From Thamnaconus septentrionalis (Eukaryota; Chordata; Actinopteri; Tetraodontiformes; Monacanthidae): a stretch of DNA of 64,000 nt. The notes below the pieces were generated by a model. It saw only the letters and a list, made by a program, of their open reading frames with translations. It did not search any database and was not told where the DNA came from. The stretch covers positions 2,198,501 through 2,262,500 of the forward strand of contig CM020507.1 of the NCBI GenBank assembly GCA_009823395.1, written 5' to 3'. Made by a program: the position numbers and the translations under genes. Positions 36,501 through 45,888 of the stretch are shown here, one piece after another (the first letter of the stretch is position 1; the number at the start of each line of letters is the position of its first letter).

Positions 36501-37303
36501 AGCCAGACAGAAAAACACAGAGACCTTTGTCCAGGTTGATTGTCCTCTATTGGAGTGTTTTTCAGCCACGGTGCCGCAGGACACTGGGTACCATAAGATA
36601 GTGTCAGGTGTGCCGTGAAAAATGATCCAATTTTACTGTTTTTTTATTGTTTGTTATATTGCGGGGTGACTGTGCTTTAAAAGGAATGTGAGCCTATCTT
36701 CCTCCCTCAGCTCCTCCCAGGTTATCAGCTTTGTGTGAACCTAAACAGGCCCAGGTTTCACACTGACTGAGTATGAATCGATTAAGAGACTCAATTGTCA
36801 TTATTAGGCTAAAAAGTGTCATTTTATAATATTTTTGGTTGACGGTGTGCCATTGGATTTTTTTTCAACGTAGAAAATGTGCTGTGGCTCAAAAAAGTTG
36901 AAAACTGCTGCTCTAAGTCACTGCAGGTTGAATGACCATCATTAATTCATTAAAAGAATACAAATAATTAGTTCAGGAAAAATGCAGCATCGGACGCTGC
37001 ATTTTTAAGGCCTGTCTGCCACTGAAAACACATAAAGCTCAACTTAAAAAAAAAAAAAAAAAAATTCTCATTATATATTTAAACAGTTTAAAAATGGTGT
37101 TGGCCGAGCGTGCCAGTGGTCAGCGTTGTGATGGTCTCTTCTTGTCTCCCCGGTGAAGTTTCTCCAGGATCATGCAGGAAACGCTGCAGGACCTGGCCCC
37201 CCAGTGTCAGGTGACCTTCCGCCAGTCCGAGGACGGCAGCGGTAAGGGCGCCGCCCTCATCACGGCCGTCGCCTGCAGGATGAGGAGCGACGAGCGGCGC
37301 TGA
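16385..37303 (+). CDS. hk2: Hexokinase-2-like, two-lobed hexokinase with a polar N-terminus
   Basis: Phosphorylates glucose to glucose-6-phosphate. Eighteen exons: 16385-16441, 17544-17706, 17920-18068, 18807-18926, 19738-19833, 22680-22779, 23413-23596, 25858-26019, 26130-26363, 26898-27202, 28242-28402, 28495-28614, 29898-29993, 30600-30699, 33283-33466, 34179-34334, 35952-36188, 37159-37303. They join in frame to 922 residues (human HK2: 917), with exon sizes mostly equal to human ones. Each lobe has [30 protein letters not shown] (catalytic Asp), NACYME and EWGAFGD, so both could be active. [14 protein letters not shown] and the figla/tet3 neighbours favour HK2. Exon 1 (ATG, A at -3, in-frame TGA just upstream) gives [19 protein letters not shown], not the hydrophobic mitochondrial anchor. 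Other oddities: the C-lobe motif reads GGSSFR; exon 11 carries four extra residues near GKKRK; the intron 10 donor is GC. A 3R duplicate of hk2 or an hk1/hkdc1 relative is less likely but not excluded. Confidence 0.92.
16745..16960 (-). mobile_element. LINE 3'-end fragment with (AGATT)n run, hk2 intron 1
   Basis: Five AGATT units followed by GAACTTTATTGATCCCAAAT.GGGAA, the usual 3' terminus of fish L2/Rex1-type LINEs and their SINEs in reverse orientation. The rest of the fragment is AT-rich. The family name is inferred. Confidence 0.5.
18375..18545. mobile_element. MITE-like repeat in hk2 intron 3
   Basis: Multiple related GTTACTTT / AATGAGTAACTT / TAATGACCTCATTACTTTTGTTACTTTT blocks in both orientations. 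This layout is typical of short hAT-type elements in fish introns. Ends are not resolved. Confidence 0.4.
20008..20664. mobile_element. Unclassified MITE with long inverted ends in hk2 intron 5
   Basis: The left end reads ACCCTCAATCTCAACCCTCAATCTCAAAAATG, then GAAGTGCAAG.GCT. The reverse complement of the right end reads CCCTCAATCT..GGCCCTCAATCTTTGGCCCTCAAAAATAAGTGCAAG.GCT. About 60 bases at each end are therefore related in inverted orientation, enclosing roughly 0.55 kb with no transposase. I do not recognise the superfamily. Confidence 0.55.
20880..21320 (-). mobile_element. LINE reverse-transcriptase C-terminal fragment, hk2 intron 5
   Basis: In reverse orientation the broken reading frames give pieces of a well-known fish LINE tail: IADPSHPGHGLF-like, [18 protein letters not shown] and SQHKNS-like segments. 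Stops and frameshifts interrupt it, so it is dead. The family is probably L2/Rex1-like, but this is from memory of the motif. Confidence 0.5.
22225..22555. mobile_element. Widespread fish interspersed repeat, hk2 intron 5
   Basis: Modules in order: CTGGAGCCTCTCCCAGCTCTCATAGGGTGAAGGCAGGGTG, CATTCACACTCACACAC, GAATGCATGTTTTTGGAGTGTGGGAGGAAGC, GGAGAACCCA and GGGAGAACATGCTAA. This order is very common in teleost genomes. I cannot place it in a family with certainty. It ends about 130 bases before exon 6. Confidence 0.55.
23600..24005 (+). mobile_element. Penelope-like element 3' fragment with inverted hairpin, hk2 intron 7
   Basis: The plus-strand peptide [20 protein letters not shown] matches the end of the GIY-YIG endonuclease of Penelope-like elements (AI.IR.R...NRDEG). 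It is flanked by inverted copies: GACTGTGACTCCAGTCTTCCTCAGAAGC on the left and GCTTCTGAGGAAGACTGGAGTCACAGTC on the right. Only the 3' end is present, right after the exon 7 donor. Confidence 0.6.
24480..24625. repeat. Mixed (TATG/CATA)n repeat, hk2 intron 7
   Basis: Alternating ACACAT, GTGTAT and ATACATAC units. ORFs rich in Cys, Val and Tyr here are artefacts. Confidence 0.85.
25768..25847 (+). repeat. (TG)40 run directly before the hk2 exon 8 acceptor
   Basis: Eighty uninterrupted bases of TG on the coding strand, ending ten bases before the exon. The sequence after it (CAACATGCAG) has no pyrimidine tract of its own. Confidence 0.97.
27203..27208 (+). other. hk2: Non-canonical GC splice donor, hk2 intron 10
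   Basis: Exon 10 must end after GGGACAG at 27202 to join exon 11 (AG CAC GGG GAC) in frame, giving [17 protein letters not shown]. The intron then starts GCAGGT, a GC-AG donor with the usual AG before the cut. The nearest GT (27207) would add four bases and shift the frame. Confidence 0.7.
27487..27680. repeat. (AAT)n run plus 'GTGTAGCGCTTTTC' interspersed repeat, hk2 intron 10
   Basis: About 36 bases of AAT are followed by TTTTATTTGTGTAGCGCTTTTCA and GGCAATTAACATAATAAAATC. This is a fish repeat related to the element nested in the Tc1 copy near 31.2 kb, which has TTTATTTGTACAGCGCTAAATCA. Confidence 0.5.
28815..29205 (+). mobile_element. Degenerate LINE reverse-transcriptase C-terminus, hk2 intron 12
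   Basis: Translation in shifting frames gives [47 protein letters not shown] and [19 protein letters not shown]. This is the familiar C-terminal part of fish non-LTR retrotransposon reverse transcriptases. Stops (such as TAG after LPQVE) and a frameshift show it is inactive. Confidence 0.7.
31118..32976 (+). mobile_element. Tc1/mariner element, internally deleted, hk2 intron 14
   Basis: Terminal inverted repeats: CAGTGGCTTGCAAAAATAGTC on the left, and on the right the reverse complement of CAGTGGCTTGCAAAAGTATTC. They are flanked by TA at 31116-31117 and 32977-32978. Inside is the N-terminal helix-turn-helix of a Tc1-like transposase, with [51 protein letters not shown] and then ILDELQ. A short [21 protein letters not shown] segment follows in another frame. 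The catalytic DDE core is missing, so the copy cannot move by itself. An unrelated element is nested near the left end. Confidence 0.85.
31216..32030. mobile_element. Unclassified repeat nested inside the Tc1 element
   Basis: It splits the Tc1 sequence between TTTTTTGTGAAA and GACCAACACAA. A GAAA is repeated on the far side, consistent with a short target duplication. It begins with (AAT)n and CTTTTATTTGTACAGCGCTAAATCA, and contains GAAAAACTCCCC, GGGAAGAAACCTAGGGCAGAACCAGACTC and AACTATAAGCTTTAAGAAAAAGG. All of these modules are common in fish interspersed repeats. No coding sequence was seen. Confidence 0.6.
34372..34470 (+). mobile_element. SINE tail fragment, hk2 intron 16
   Basis: GGTGAATGAGAGGCAATTGTAAAGCGCTGTGGGGTACC followed by GTAAGTGCAGTCCGTTTACCA. 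This is the same 3' module as the SINE near 9.3 kb, without its head. Confidence 0.55.
34575..34905 (-). mobile_element. LINE 3'-end fragment, hk2 intron 16
   Basis: GCCTTTATTAATCCCACATTGGGGAAATCTGC is the reverse-oriented terminus of a fish L2/Rex1-like LINE. It is followed by remnants resembling GCAGTTGTGCAGCCTGATGGCTGCAGG and AGCTGAATTTCTCCATCCTGCCCTGACC. Confidence 0.5.
36555..36914. mobile_element. hAT-like non-autonomous element, hk2 intron 17
   Basis: Left end GTGTTTTTCAGCCACGGTGCCGCAGGACACTGGG. Right end GGTGTGCCATTGGATTTTTTTTCAACGTAGAAAATGTGCTGTGGCTCAAAAAAGTTGAAAACTGCTG. This layout is that of a common short fish element with ends like those of hAT transposons. No coding capacity; target duplication unclear. 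Confidence 0.55.
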
Positions 37304-37732
37304 GCCAGTGCTGCTGGTCACAGGTAGAATGGTTTACTGAGTTAGTTACTGAGACTGCAGTTTCTGAGGCAGGTCGGTGGTGACGCTCCACCCGCACCTG
37401 GTTAGTGTTTAGATTTTTGAATTTTTGTGTGTTGCCGTGCACAAATTTGAAGTGCATCTCGTCCTTCGTCTTCGGGGTGGTTCCCCTTAAGGGTGGCCGC
37501 AGCCAATCATCTGCCTCCATACAAGCCTCTCCTCTCACAACCTTTTTGACAACCTTTATAAATTATAAATCTCCTCTCTGTGACTGATCTTTCGGCTCAT
37601 CTTTCGATGAATCGACTTACCCTAATGAGCACTTAAAAAAAGATGACTTAACAAGTCAAGGGCCAAAACATAAAATGTCACCTCTATGACAAGTACAAGT
37701 GTGTGTGTGTGTGTGTGTATTAAATCTTACCA

Positions 37733-37738
37733 AATAAA
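37733..37738 (+). terminator. hk2: Candidate polyadenylation signal of hk2
   Basis: AATAAA 430 bases after the hk2 stop, followed by a GT-rich stretch (AGGATGTTGTTC). The 3' UTR would contain a (GT)n run at 37700-37718. Confidence 0.45.
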
Positions 37739-39258
37739 AATTACAAAGTAGGATGTTGTTCAAATTCCAAAAGCCATTCAAGTACATGTCTAGCTGTATT
37801 AATATAAAACAAAAAAATATGTGCAATTCGATGGCGGGTATTTTATGCAGGATTTTAAATTTGGCACTTTCAATCCATGATGGGATGTTTGCGGCGGTGG
37901 GTCTCTCTTCAAGTGGCGTTGTCTGTTGTCAGACATGTCGTAGAGCTGCGAGACGCTCCGTTTTGGTTTGCTGAAATTCCTGGTCCTCAATCAATGTGAT
38001 GCCCCCACCCCCCCCCTAATCCAGTCCATCCTCCCAGTTCTCCCAGTTTTGACGGCATGAGTTTGTAATGGACTGTTACTCGCAGTGGTTGGATGTGGTT
38101 GGATGGAGGCTTTGGTTTCCCACTTCTAAATACTTCTTCCGTCCTGTATTGACCTTTTTTAACCCCCACTTTTATCCCTGCTATTATTATTATTCCCTTT
38201 GATTGGTGTCCAGTGACTAACTGGGCGTCCGGTCTGCAGGACACAAAGGGAGCTGTTAGTGCGTTCACACGAACGGCAGAGGCAAAACTGCTAACTTAAA
38301 AAAAATGCACGAGGCTGTTTTTGTGAACGTTGAGCACAACTGTAGGCAACGAGTTCTGCCAAAGGTTCTCTGAGAAACGGTTTTGTGAGTGATCCACCTG
38401 AAATGTAACGTCCCTTACCATTTATAATTTCACATGAGCTGAGGAGGAGATGCAATTGCATCTAAGGGAAATAGAAATACGAATCATCGTATCTTAAAGA
38501 CTGTTTGTGTGTGGTGGGAATTGCGTCAAACCAGTGGAATGTTTTTAGAGTGTAGTCTTAAACCAGTTGATCGTCACAGCCTGCAAAAACGTAATTACAT
38601 TTTCACAGCATCATTTTATTTCCAGTCACTTGTCAGATTGTTTCAGTTTGATTGTCAACAGCAAGTCGAAATATGTGATTCATCATTTTTGTGTTTTCAT
38701 GTTGCTTTGATTTATTTAAAGTTGTCATTAAAAATCCTTTTTGTGTAAAGGTCAGATTTTTTTTTTTCCTCACCGAGTCCTGTCGCCAACTATTGTTTTT
38801 TTTTTTTTTTTCCTTTTGAGCATTTTGGCTCGCCGTGCCCCTGTCTCTCCTCTCCCCCTCCAGTTGGAAAATGAATTGTGATGAAATATGAAATGTGTCT
38901 TTCAACAAATTTGGGTAAATGAAAGATGAAGATGTAATAGAGTTAAAGTTACATCACTTCGACATAGGCTGCCATGGCAACATTATGCTTTGTTGTGACA
39001 GTCTCAATGTCAGATCATCAAATTACCTATTATTATCCTGTCATATTATCCTGTCATACCCTCCCGTGCTACACACAACTACTTTCACCTAAACACTGCC
39101 CATAGACCAAAAACACTTTTGTTCATGTTTTTAGGGGGTCTTGGTCTCTTTTGAGGCGATCTTGATTGCATCACTAACTTTCTGCACCACCGCTCAGCCA
39201 CAAAAAGAAAAAAAGAAGTTTTCCCATGAAGAGCCACACACGGTCAAGGCAAAGAACA
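37739..39258. other. Convergent gap between hk2 and the NPFF receptor gene
   Basis: The two transcripts point at each other here. No exon was recognised. There are T runs at 38757-38768 and 38796-38811, and unclassified AT-rich sequence. Confidence 0.5.
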
Positions 39259-39264
39259 TTTATT
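39259..39264 (-). terminator. Candidate polyadenylation signal of the NPFF receptor gene
   Basis: AATAAA on the minus strand, with further AATAAATAAA upstream at 39271-39280. A GT-rich stretch (GACCGTGTGTGGC) follows downstream. Use of this site gives a 1.7-kb 3' UTR (40974 to about 39240). Confidence 0.45.
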
Positions 39265-40974
39265 AATTAATTTATTTATTCCTTCCTTCCTAAAGTGAAC
39301 ATTAAACATGGAGACATTGACGCGGTGGCAGGAAAAAGTTGAAGCACTGTGAGCCGGTTGAGCAACTTTCAGTTTGGCTCACATGTAAACACAACATAGA
39401 CCTAAATGACCACCTGTCGGCTGTCACTGCGGAATCAACAGAAGCCCACGACACCGTGTTTATTGGACAACACCAACATCACAGTTTAGCAGTTTGGATT
39501 TGAAAACGATCAGTTTTCAAATCTAAATTTCTTATTCAAATGCTAAAATTTTTCTCTTTTTTAAAAAAAAACAAAAAAACAAAGCAAATAAGGTGTCACT
39601 GAATATACAAGAAGAAACTGCATTCACAGAGTAGTTTTCAACATGAATAATAAAAAAAATACATAAACGCATTGGTTGTCAACACGAAGATACTGAAAAC
39701 ATTAAATGAAAAACGTTTTTAATATTAATAATCTGCTGCTGAAAATCAGTCATTTGCAACACATGCATAAAAACACCTGCCAACTACACACTGCTGTTAT
39801 TTCTGGTTCCACCCCCCAACTCCGACAGTTCTGTCACCGTTGTCTTCGTCGCTGCACTCTGAGAGTTCACCTTTTATAACTCTTCATTCGTTTTTTGAAA
39901 ATATTCACATGTCCACTTTTTTTTTTGACTCAACATAATAATGGTTCAATTGGCTCTAGTAGAAAAATCTTTACGTATTTTATCTTTTCTTTTTACATTT
40001 ACATTCAATTATTTATTTGGCTTATTGTTGGACTGCTGCCTTGTTTTTGCTAAATAAAAATGTAATTCTAAAATGTAACCACCCCTTCTTTTCCAACAAA
40101 ATAATATATACAAAATTTGGTCAGATGGTCAGAACCTTTGGGTCAATGAAGGGAACGACACAGAACCATTATGGTTGCTGTTGATACTTCAACAAGCCAA
40201 GACCAGAGGGACGATAGATAGGAAGGAGCGATGCGGAGAGGTGGATTTTTTTCTTCACAATGTTGAGAAGAAGATGTTGCTAAGACACAGCACAAAACAC
40301 ATTTCCACGAACTAGTGCCAACAGCAAAAAGACCAGTGTGCACTGGAAGTTATACAAATATACAGTTATTCAGACTATACAGTACCTACAAGGTTCCCAG
40401 AGTTTACCTTCTTTATATGCTTCTTTGCCTCTGGTAGAAAAATGTTATTCATTCACTCACTCTATTATTGTTTTTTTTTTTTTTTTTTTTTTCGTAAATT
40501 GAAGTATAAAATTTTTTCTGATATGAAACGGAAATAATGCATGCAAAAACAAGCAAAATATATACAAATGCAGTACATACACCATGTTTAATCCCCAGCT
40601 ATCAGCTCAAAAGGCGTCCAGTGTTAGATTTTTCAGTAACGTAAACAGCAGTCGTTTTGCATGCCCAACTCAGGCTCATACAGATGTGCAATAAGAATGA
40701 ATGTAATCACTCTGTCACACTGTGCAATTGTTCCGTTGCAGTTGCCACTATTTGTGTTGATTTTGTCTCAGTAATTGGCTCCACAGGACACGGACGCAGT
40801 CATTTCAAAGAACCTAGCTATGTCAGAGAACTCAGCCTCGCGTTTTGTCACCACTCCTGTCGTATCTTCTCTCTGGGTGATTCCGCCTGGGCGTTGCAGA
40901 TGAAAATCCACGTCTTTTTCAAAAAAACACATCCTGGACGTACTTCTACAAAAGCAGGACTTTGTCGGTTATGC

Positions 40975-42447
40975 TCAGTTTTCCCAGGCGTTGCACACGG
41001 ACGCCACCTGCGAGCCAGCCCTGGCCGAGGCCTCGCCCAAACACTCATTCCTGTGGACGACAGCCATTTCTATCCCCTGCTGGAAGAAGCTGCTCTCCGG
41101 ATTGGCCACCACGCACACCGCCTTCACGTCTCGGCCCTCGTCCACCCTGTCAATTGTCTTGTCGGTGTTGTGGACCCGGTTCCTCATGCCCGACACCCGC
41201 CGGCCCTCCTTCCTGCTGGCCGCCTGCACCGAGCGCTCTCCCCGCCGCCTGTTGACAATCTGGCCCACACGACAGCATGATGCTGCGCTGCAGAAGGGCT
41301 TGGCCCTGCACACGGCTTGGAAGCCCCTCTTGAAGTTCTCGTTGTAGTAGCCATAGATGATGGGGTTGACGCTGGAATTGGAGAAGGCTAGCCAGTGGGC
41401 GAAGGGGAAGATGTAGCTGGTGAGAAGGTCCAACTGGTCACTGTTCCACTCTGCATAGTCGATCATCATCATGAGGGTCCAGAGCGGCAGCCAGGACAGC
41501 ATGAAGAGCAGGGTCACCATGATGAGCATCTTGATCACCATGATCTTCTTCTGGGATATCATGTGCTGGCCAGGCCTCTGCCTCTGGGCCTGCACTGGGC
41601 CATTTGCCGGCGGCTGCCGCTGCAGCTTTCGGTTCTCCAGGACCGAGCGGTACAGCTTGACAGCGATGCTCCCGTACATGAACCCGATGACAGCTAGCGG
41701 CGCCAGGTAGATGTGCACAAACAGGACCACTGTGTAGACCTTCCTCATCTTGGGCTGGGCGAAGTTTTCATAGCACATGTACAGAGGGATGGTGCGGTTG
41801 CGGTCGCTGGTGTGGACCATGTAGTGGGAGCGAACCTGCTTGACGGTCAGAGCCGCCGCAGCGGGACACATGATGACCACGGCCAGAACCCAGATCAAGG
41901 CCACGGCTGCCTTGGCCACCAGCATGGTGGGCCGCGGCTGGAGAGGATAAACGATACAGCGGAACCTGCAGGAGCAGAAGAAAAACAAGGTTCTGAATGT
42001 TTACAATTCCTCCCTGTGTAGAAGGCAAGACCGCCGGGCCATGGAGACGCTCTGGTGTCTCTTCTCTCCGGGTGCTCCAGTGTTCCACCCACAGTCCGTA
42101 GACGTGCACCTGAGGTCAAATGGGGAACGACAAATTGGCAGTAGGAATATGTGTGAGAACGCAAATGGTTGTTTGTCTTCCTATTCGTTTGACCTCGCCT
42201 TCACCCCAGACAGCGTTGCGTCTTGGCAAATGTATTGCTACGGCTTATTCAGGCAACAAAAATGTGAAAGCAGGAACGGCACAATGGACAGGAAGAGAAA
42301 ATGGAGATGGCCAAGCGATCTGTGAATAGATGTATTGAAAGAAATCAACAAAGAATCTCAATAGGTATGAGATGTTCCGTACTAAGCGGGAGGAGACCCC
42401 GCTGACACTGTTTACACAATGACTATGTGTGTATATATGTGTATAAA

Positions 42448-42487
<40 letters not shown>

Positions 42488-43748
42488 AATATATATGTGT
42501 ATATATGTGTGTGTATATGTATATATATGTATATGTATATATATGTATATATATATATATATATATGTGTATATATATTATGTGTATATATGTATATGTA
42601 TAAGCTGCTGGCTCAATCTTTAGTCACCTCAGGGTAATTAGATACAACCACTGATTGACTGATTTGCTGAATCAAGAAAACCAAAACAAAAAAAACAACA
42701 CTTTTTCGGTGTTGCAACATTGTTTGTTGTCGTCAAACATTTGTGTCATCTGTGTGTTTGCACATGAAGCTGGATGTGTTTCTGCCTGCCGGGCTTAGCT
42801 GCCAAACCCTTCTTGAATAGTAGCTGCAGTGTGTTCCTGATGACTCTGCCACAGTGGCTCACCTCTCCACAGCGATGGCCACCAAAGTGAAGACCGAGGC
42901 TGAGACAGAGACGCCCTGCACGAATCCACTCATCTTGCACACAATGCTGGAGAAAGGCCACCCTGTTGGGAGGAATCACACACACAAATGTTCATGCAGC
43001 ATGTTCTCAGAAACCCATTTTCTAAGTGACATTTCGAGGAATTACAGAAATAGCTCTTAAAAATTTGTCCTCCTAGACTTTTAATTTTTTTTTTTTCTGA
43101 AGATCTGCAATGTTCACAACCTCTCCACTGTTTTTCCCCCTTAACATTTACAGAAAAAATATTTGCTGTGCCATTGCCAAAGTGACCCAGCTGCTGCAAC
43201 TGCTGCAGCTGTGCACCTTGAGTCATCAGCTGGTACCCAGTATCAGAACCAGTAATGGGTTTTATCTGAACATCAAAGTTGAGCGGCAGCAATTGCCAGC
43301 ACCACACCCTGTCCAACACCCCGGCGTTAAAATCCTGCATTTGCCTGAATGTTACAAAAAACATAAAAGGGAAAACAAAAAGAAAGCTTCCTGCCTGCGG
43401 AACCTGCGGACTGTGTGTCTGACCTGTGATGAGGTTGTCCACCAGCGTGATGGGGATGCAGAAGATTCCCACCAGCAGGTCGCTGACAGCCGAGTTGAAA
43501 ATGAAGAGGTTGATGACGGTGCGCATGTGGCGGTTCTCCATTACGATGAGGCAGACCAGCGCGTTCCCCACCATGCACAGCAGGAAGATGAGCAAGTAAG
43601 CCAAGATGTAGCCGGTGGCCACCAGCAGGGAGTGCTGGTAGTATGGCGAGATGGTCACGTTGCTGACGTTGTGGAAAACCTCCATGCTGTCGTTCCTCAG
43701 GGCTGAGCCCTCCACCTCCGCCTCCTCCCTGCCCAGGCTGCTCTGCAT
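40975..43748 (-). CDS. Neuropeptide FF receptor, NPFFR1-like (RFamide GPCR)
   Basis: Seven-helix receptor for RFamide peptides (NPFF, or RFRP/GnIH) in the plasma membrane, normally coupled to Gi. Three coding exons: 43748-43424, 42962-42863, 41965-40975; 471 residues. Exon A has N-glycosylation sites (HNVSNVT), SPYYQH, TM1 ([17 protein letters not shown]) and TM2 ([21 protein letters not shown]). Exon B has the conserved Cys ([11 protein letters not shown]), TM3 and ERF in place of DRY. Exon C has [10 protein letters not shown]4, the loop-2 Cys (PLYMCYENF), TM5, a basic third loop, TM6 (LSWLPLWTL), TM7 NPIIY in [21 protein letters not shown], a Cys cluster (FCSAASCC) and a long tail. It matches NPFFR1 better than NPFFR2. 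An acceptor just upstream (TGTGCAG at 43785-43779) implies a 5' non-coding exon. It may be the NPFFR3-type ohnolog, given its neighbours hk2 and tet3. Confidence 0.92.
42427..42601. repeat. (TATATG)n / (TA)n repeat in the NPFF receptor intron
   Basis: About 175 bases of alternating TA and TG, between exons B and C of the receptor. It is self-complementary over long stretches. Confidence 0.95.
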
Positions 43749-44534
43749 CGCTCTGCAGGTCGGAGTCGCGTGATGACGCTGCACAGGAAGCAGAGGTGGG
43801 ATTTCTTTTACAAATTCAACACAGTGTTTTCAGTAGGTCAAAAAAAAAAAGAGCACTGACTCTGACACCAACCAATTTCACCTGCCTGCACCTCCTTTAA
43901 AACTCCAAACTGGAAGAAAAGTACATGTCTGCTGAACAATCTCAAGTCACAAGCCAAACAAAAGGCAGAAGCAGCAGATGCTGTCACATGCAGCTGTCAT
44001 TACAGCCTGAAAGGCTGTAATTTAAGGAGGAATGGGTGAAAGGAGCAGGAAGCACTTTGATGAGATGCTGTGGACATGTAAAATGTTTTCCCCTGGATAA
44101 TTCATATACGTCTCTGATGCTTCTTGACAAAATAAAAAGCATTTCAGCCTTCACATTGACACTTTGTACCACCAAGATGTTCACCCGCTAGATGGCAAGC
44201 ACAACATATAGATTTATTCTACCTTGAAAGCTTTTTTTTAACAAAAAAAAAAATTTTTTTTTAAGCAGGTTTCACTTTTACTTTTTAACGACAGCATGTG
44301 TCCCGGCCTTCTTCAGGTCAGTCACTGAGTTCTCCATCACCTGCTCCACTCGATTCATTTGACTCGAGTGGAGCAATCATCCTCTGCTGCTATTTTTTCT
44401 GTAGTCATATTCAGGTGTGGGAGCTCCTGTGGCTTCTGCTCGGTTGTTCAGATCTAGTTGACAACTTTTTGAAAGAGTGAAGACTCGGGAACGAGGACGT
44501 GAGACCATCAGGATGAAAAGCTCCGCGAGTCGGT

Positions 44535-44650
44535 GGCTGGGCTGTGAACCAAGAGGTTGTGGGTTCAGCTCCTTATGAGAGTTACTGTGGGTTTAAGTCC
44601 AACAGTCAAAATGCATTGCGGCAAGGTTGAAGTCTTTGGTGCCGCTTGGC
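44535..44650 (+). mobile_element. SINE fragment with a B-box
   Basis: GGCTGTGAACCAAGAGGTTGTGGGTTCAGCTCC is a tRNA-derived B-box region of the same kind as the other SINEs in this window. The tail is eroded. Confidence 0.4.
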
Positions 44651-45821
44651 ATGTCATGTGATGAGCTCAGCAGTTTGGTGGGTGGCGCTGACTTTAAAAC
44701 GAAAGCTAAAATTAAATATATACATCATTAAACAAGTCATGAGATATTTTGTACTAATATCTAATGAATTAGATACTTTCAAAACCGAATAAATGCTCAT
44801 ATTTAATTTATCGTTAACATTATTATTATTATTATTATTAGTAGTAGTAGTAATATTGAAGCAAATTGTAATTATGTCATGGTTCTCTACAAAGAGAACC
44901 GATGAGATGCTTTTATTATGCTTGCAGTGAGAGCTCTCTAATTTGATGCCGAGTGTACATTGTTTTTTGATTCTCCGTTAAGAAATCCGATGTCTATTTG
45001 CTTCCTTCCTTAGTCGCTACCTCCTCAATTTTTCCTCAATGTTTTTGGCCCATCGTTTTTAAATAAATAAATAAAAAATAGAAAATCTTCCACCTGGTGT
45101 GAAGCACGGATTCAACAATCTGTATGTTAATGAAACGGGAAGTGTATTGACCGATAAACTATTTATTAGGATATTGTATAATATTTCTTTACTTCCAATT
45201 TCAGATTGTGTATATAATTATAACATTACGTATTTTCTTCCTTGCCCACGCACTTACAGGAGTGATGAATCTAATTTACAGAAGCATGTTGTGCGGTAAA
45301 TACACTTAAGCGATTTCTTAACTTTTTGATTGATTTTTTTTTTTCCTTTACCTGCAACAAGGAAGTTGCTGGGACAATTGAGAGCAACGCAAATATCGAC
45401 TCGCTGCGTCAATATATCAAATCGGGGGTCGATCGATGGTCGAGGTGCTGCAGCCTGTAAATGCAGTTGGCGACGTCTTGCTCACTTATTAAATGACTTC
45501 ATTACTTACTAACAGCTCAAGCAGCACGTGGCTGCCACATTGAAGGCATAAGGTGCAGACAGTCAGTTCTTCAGTTCTTTCCACCTGCAGGGCAGGAAGC
45601 CTCTCGAACCTCTCTCTGATTTTTGTGTTTGCGTGAGCCCGGTGGGAGCTGCGCCTCTCCGAGCGGCTCTGCATCAGTGTCTCTGTCTCCATCCATTCTG
45701 CACGTCCGAACACAGCGGCCGGCGTGTTCAGAGTAAACGTTGTCCGACAACGTGCGTGTTGATATGCAATACATACGGCCACGCACAATTTCGAGGTCAA
45801 CAAAAACAAAAATGTCAACAG

Positions 45822-45888
45822 TTAGAAAATAAATAAATAAATAAACAAATAAACAAACAAATAAATAAATAAATACATAAATAAATAA
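45822..45888. repeat. (AAATA/AAACA)n low-complexity run
   Basis: About 67 bases of AAAT and AAAC units, next to no recognised gene. Confidence 0.9.

Noticed and set aside
16385..37303. hk1 or hkdc1 instead of hk2
   Set aside because: N-lobe [14 protein letters not shown] and the synteny favour hk2. The GGSSFR motif recalls the HK1 N-lobe, but it lies in the C-lobe here.
40975..43748. Tachykinin receptor (tacr1), expected from mammalian gene order
   Set aside because: The protein has NPFF receptor hallmarks: SPYYQH, ERF instead of [33 protein letters not shown]. It is not a tachykinin receptor.
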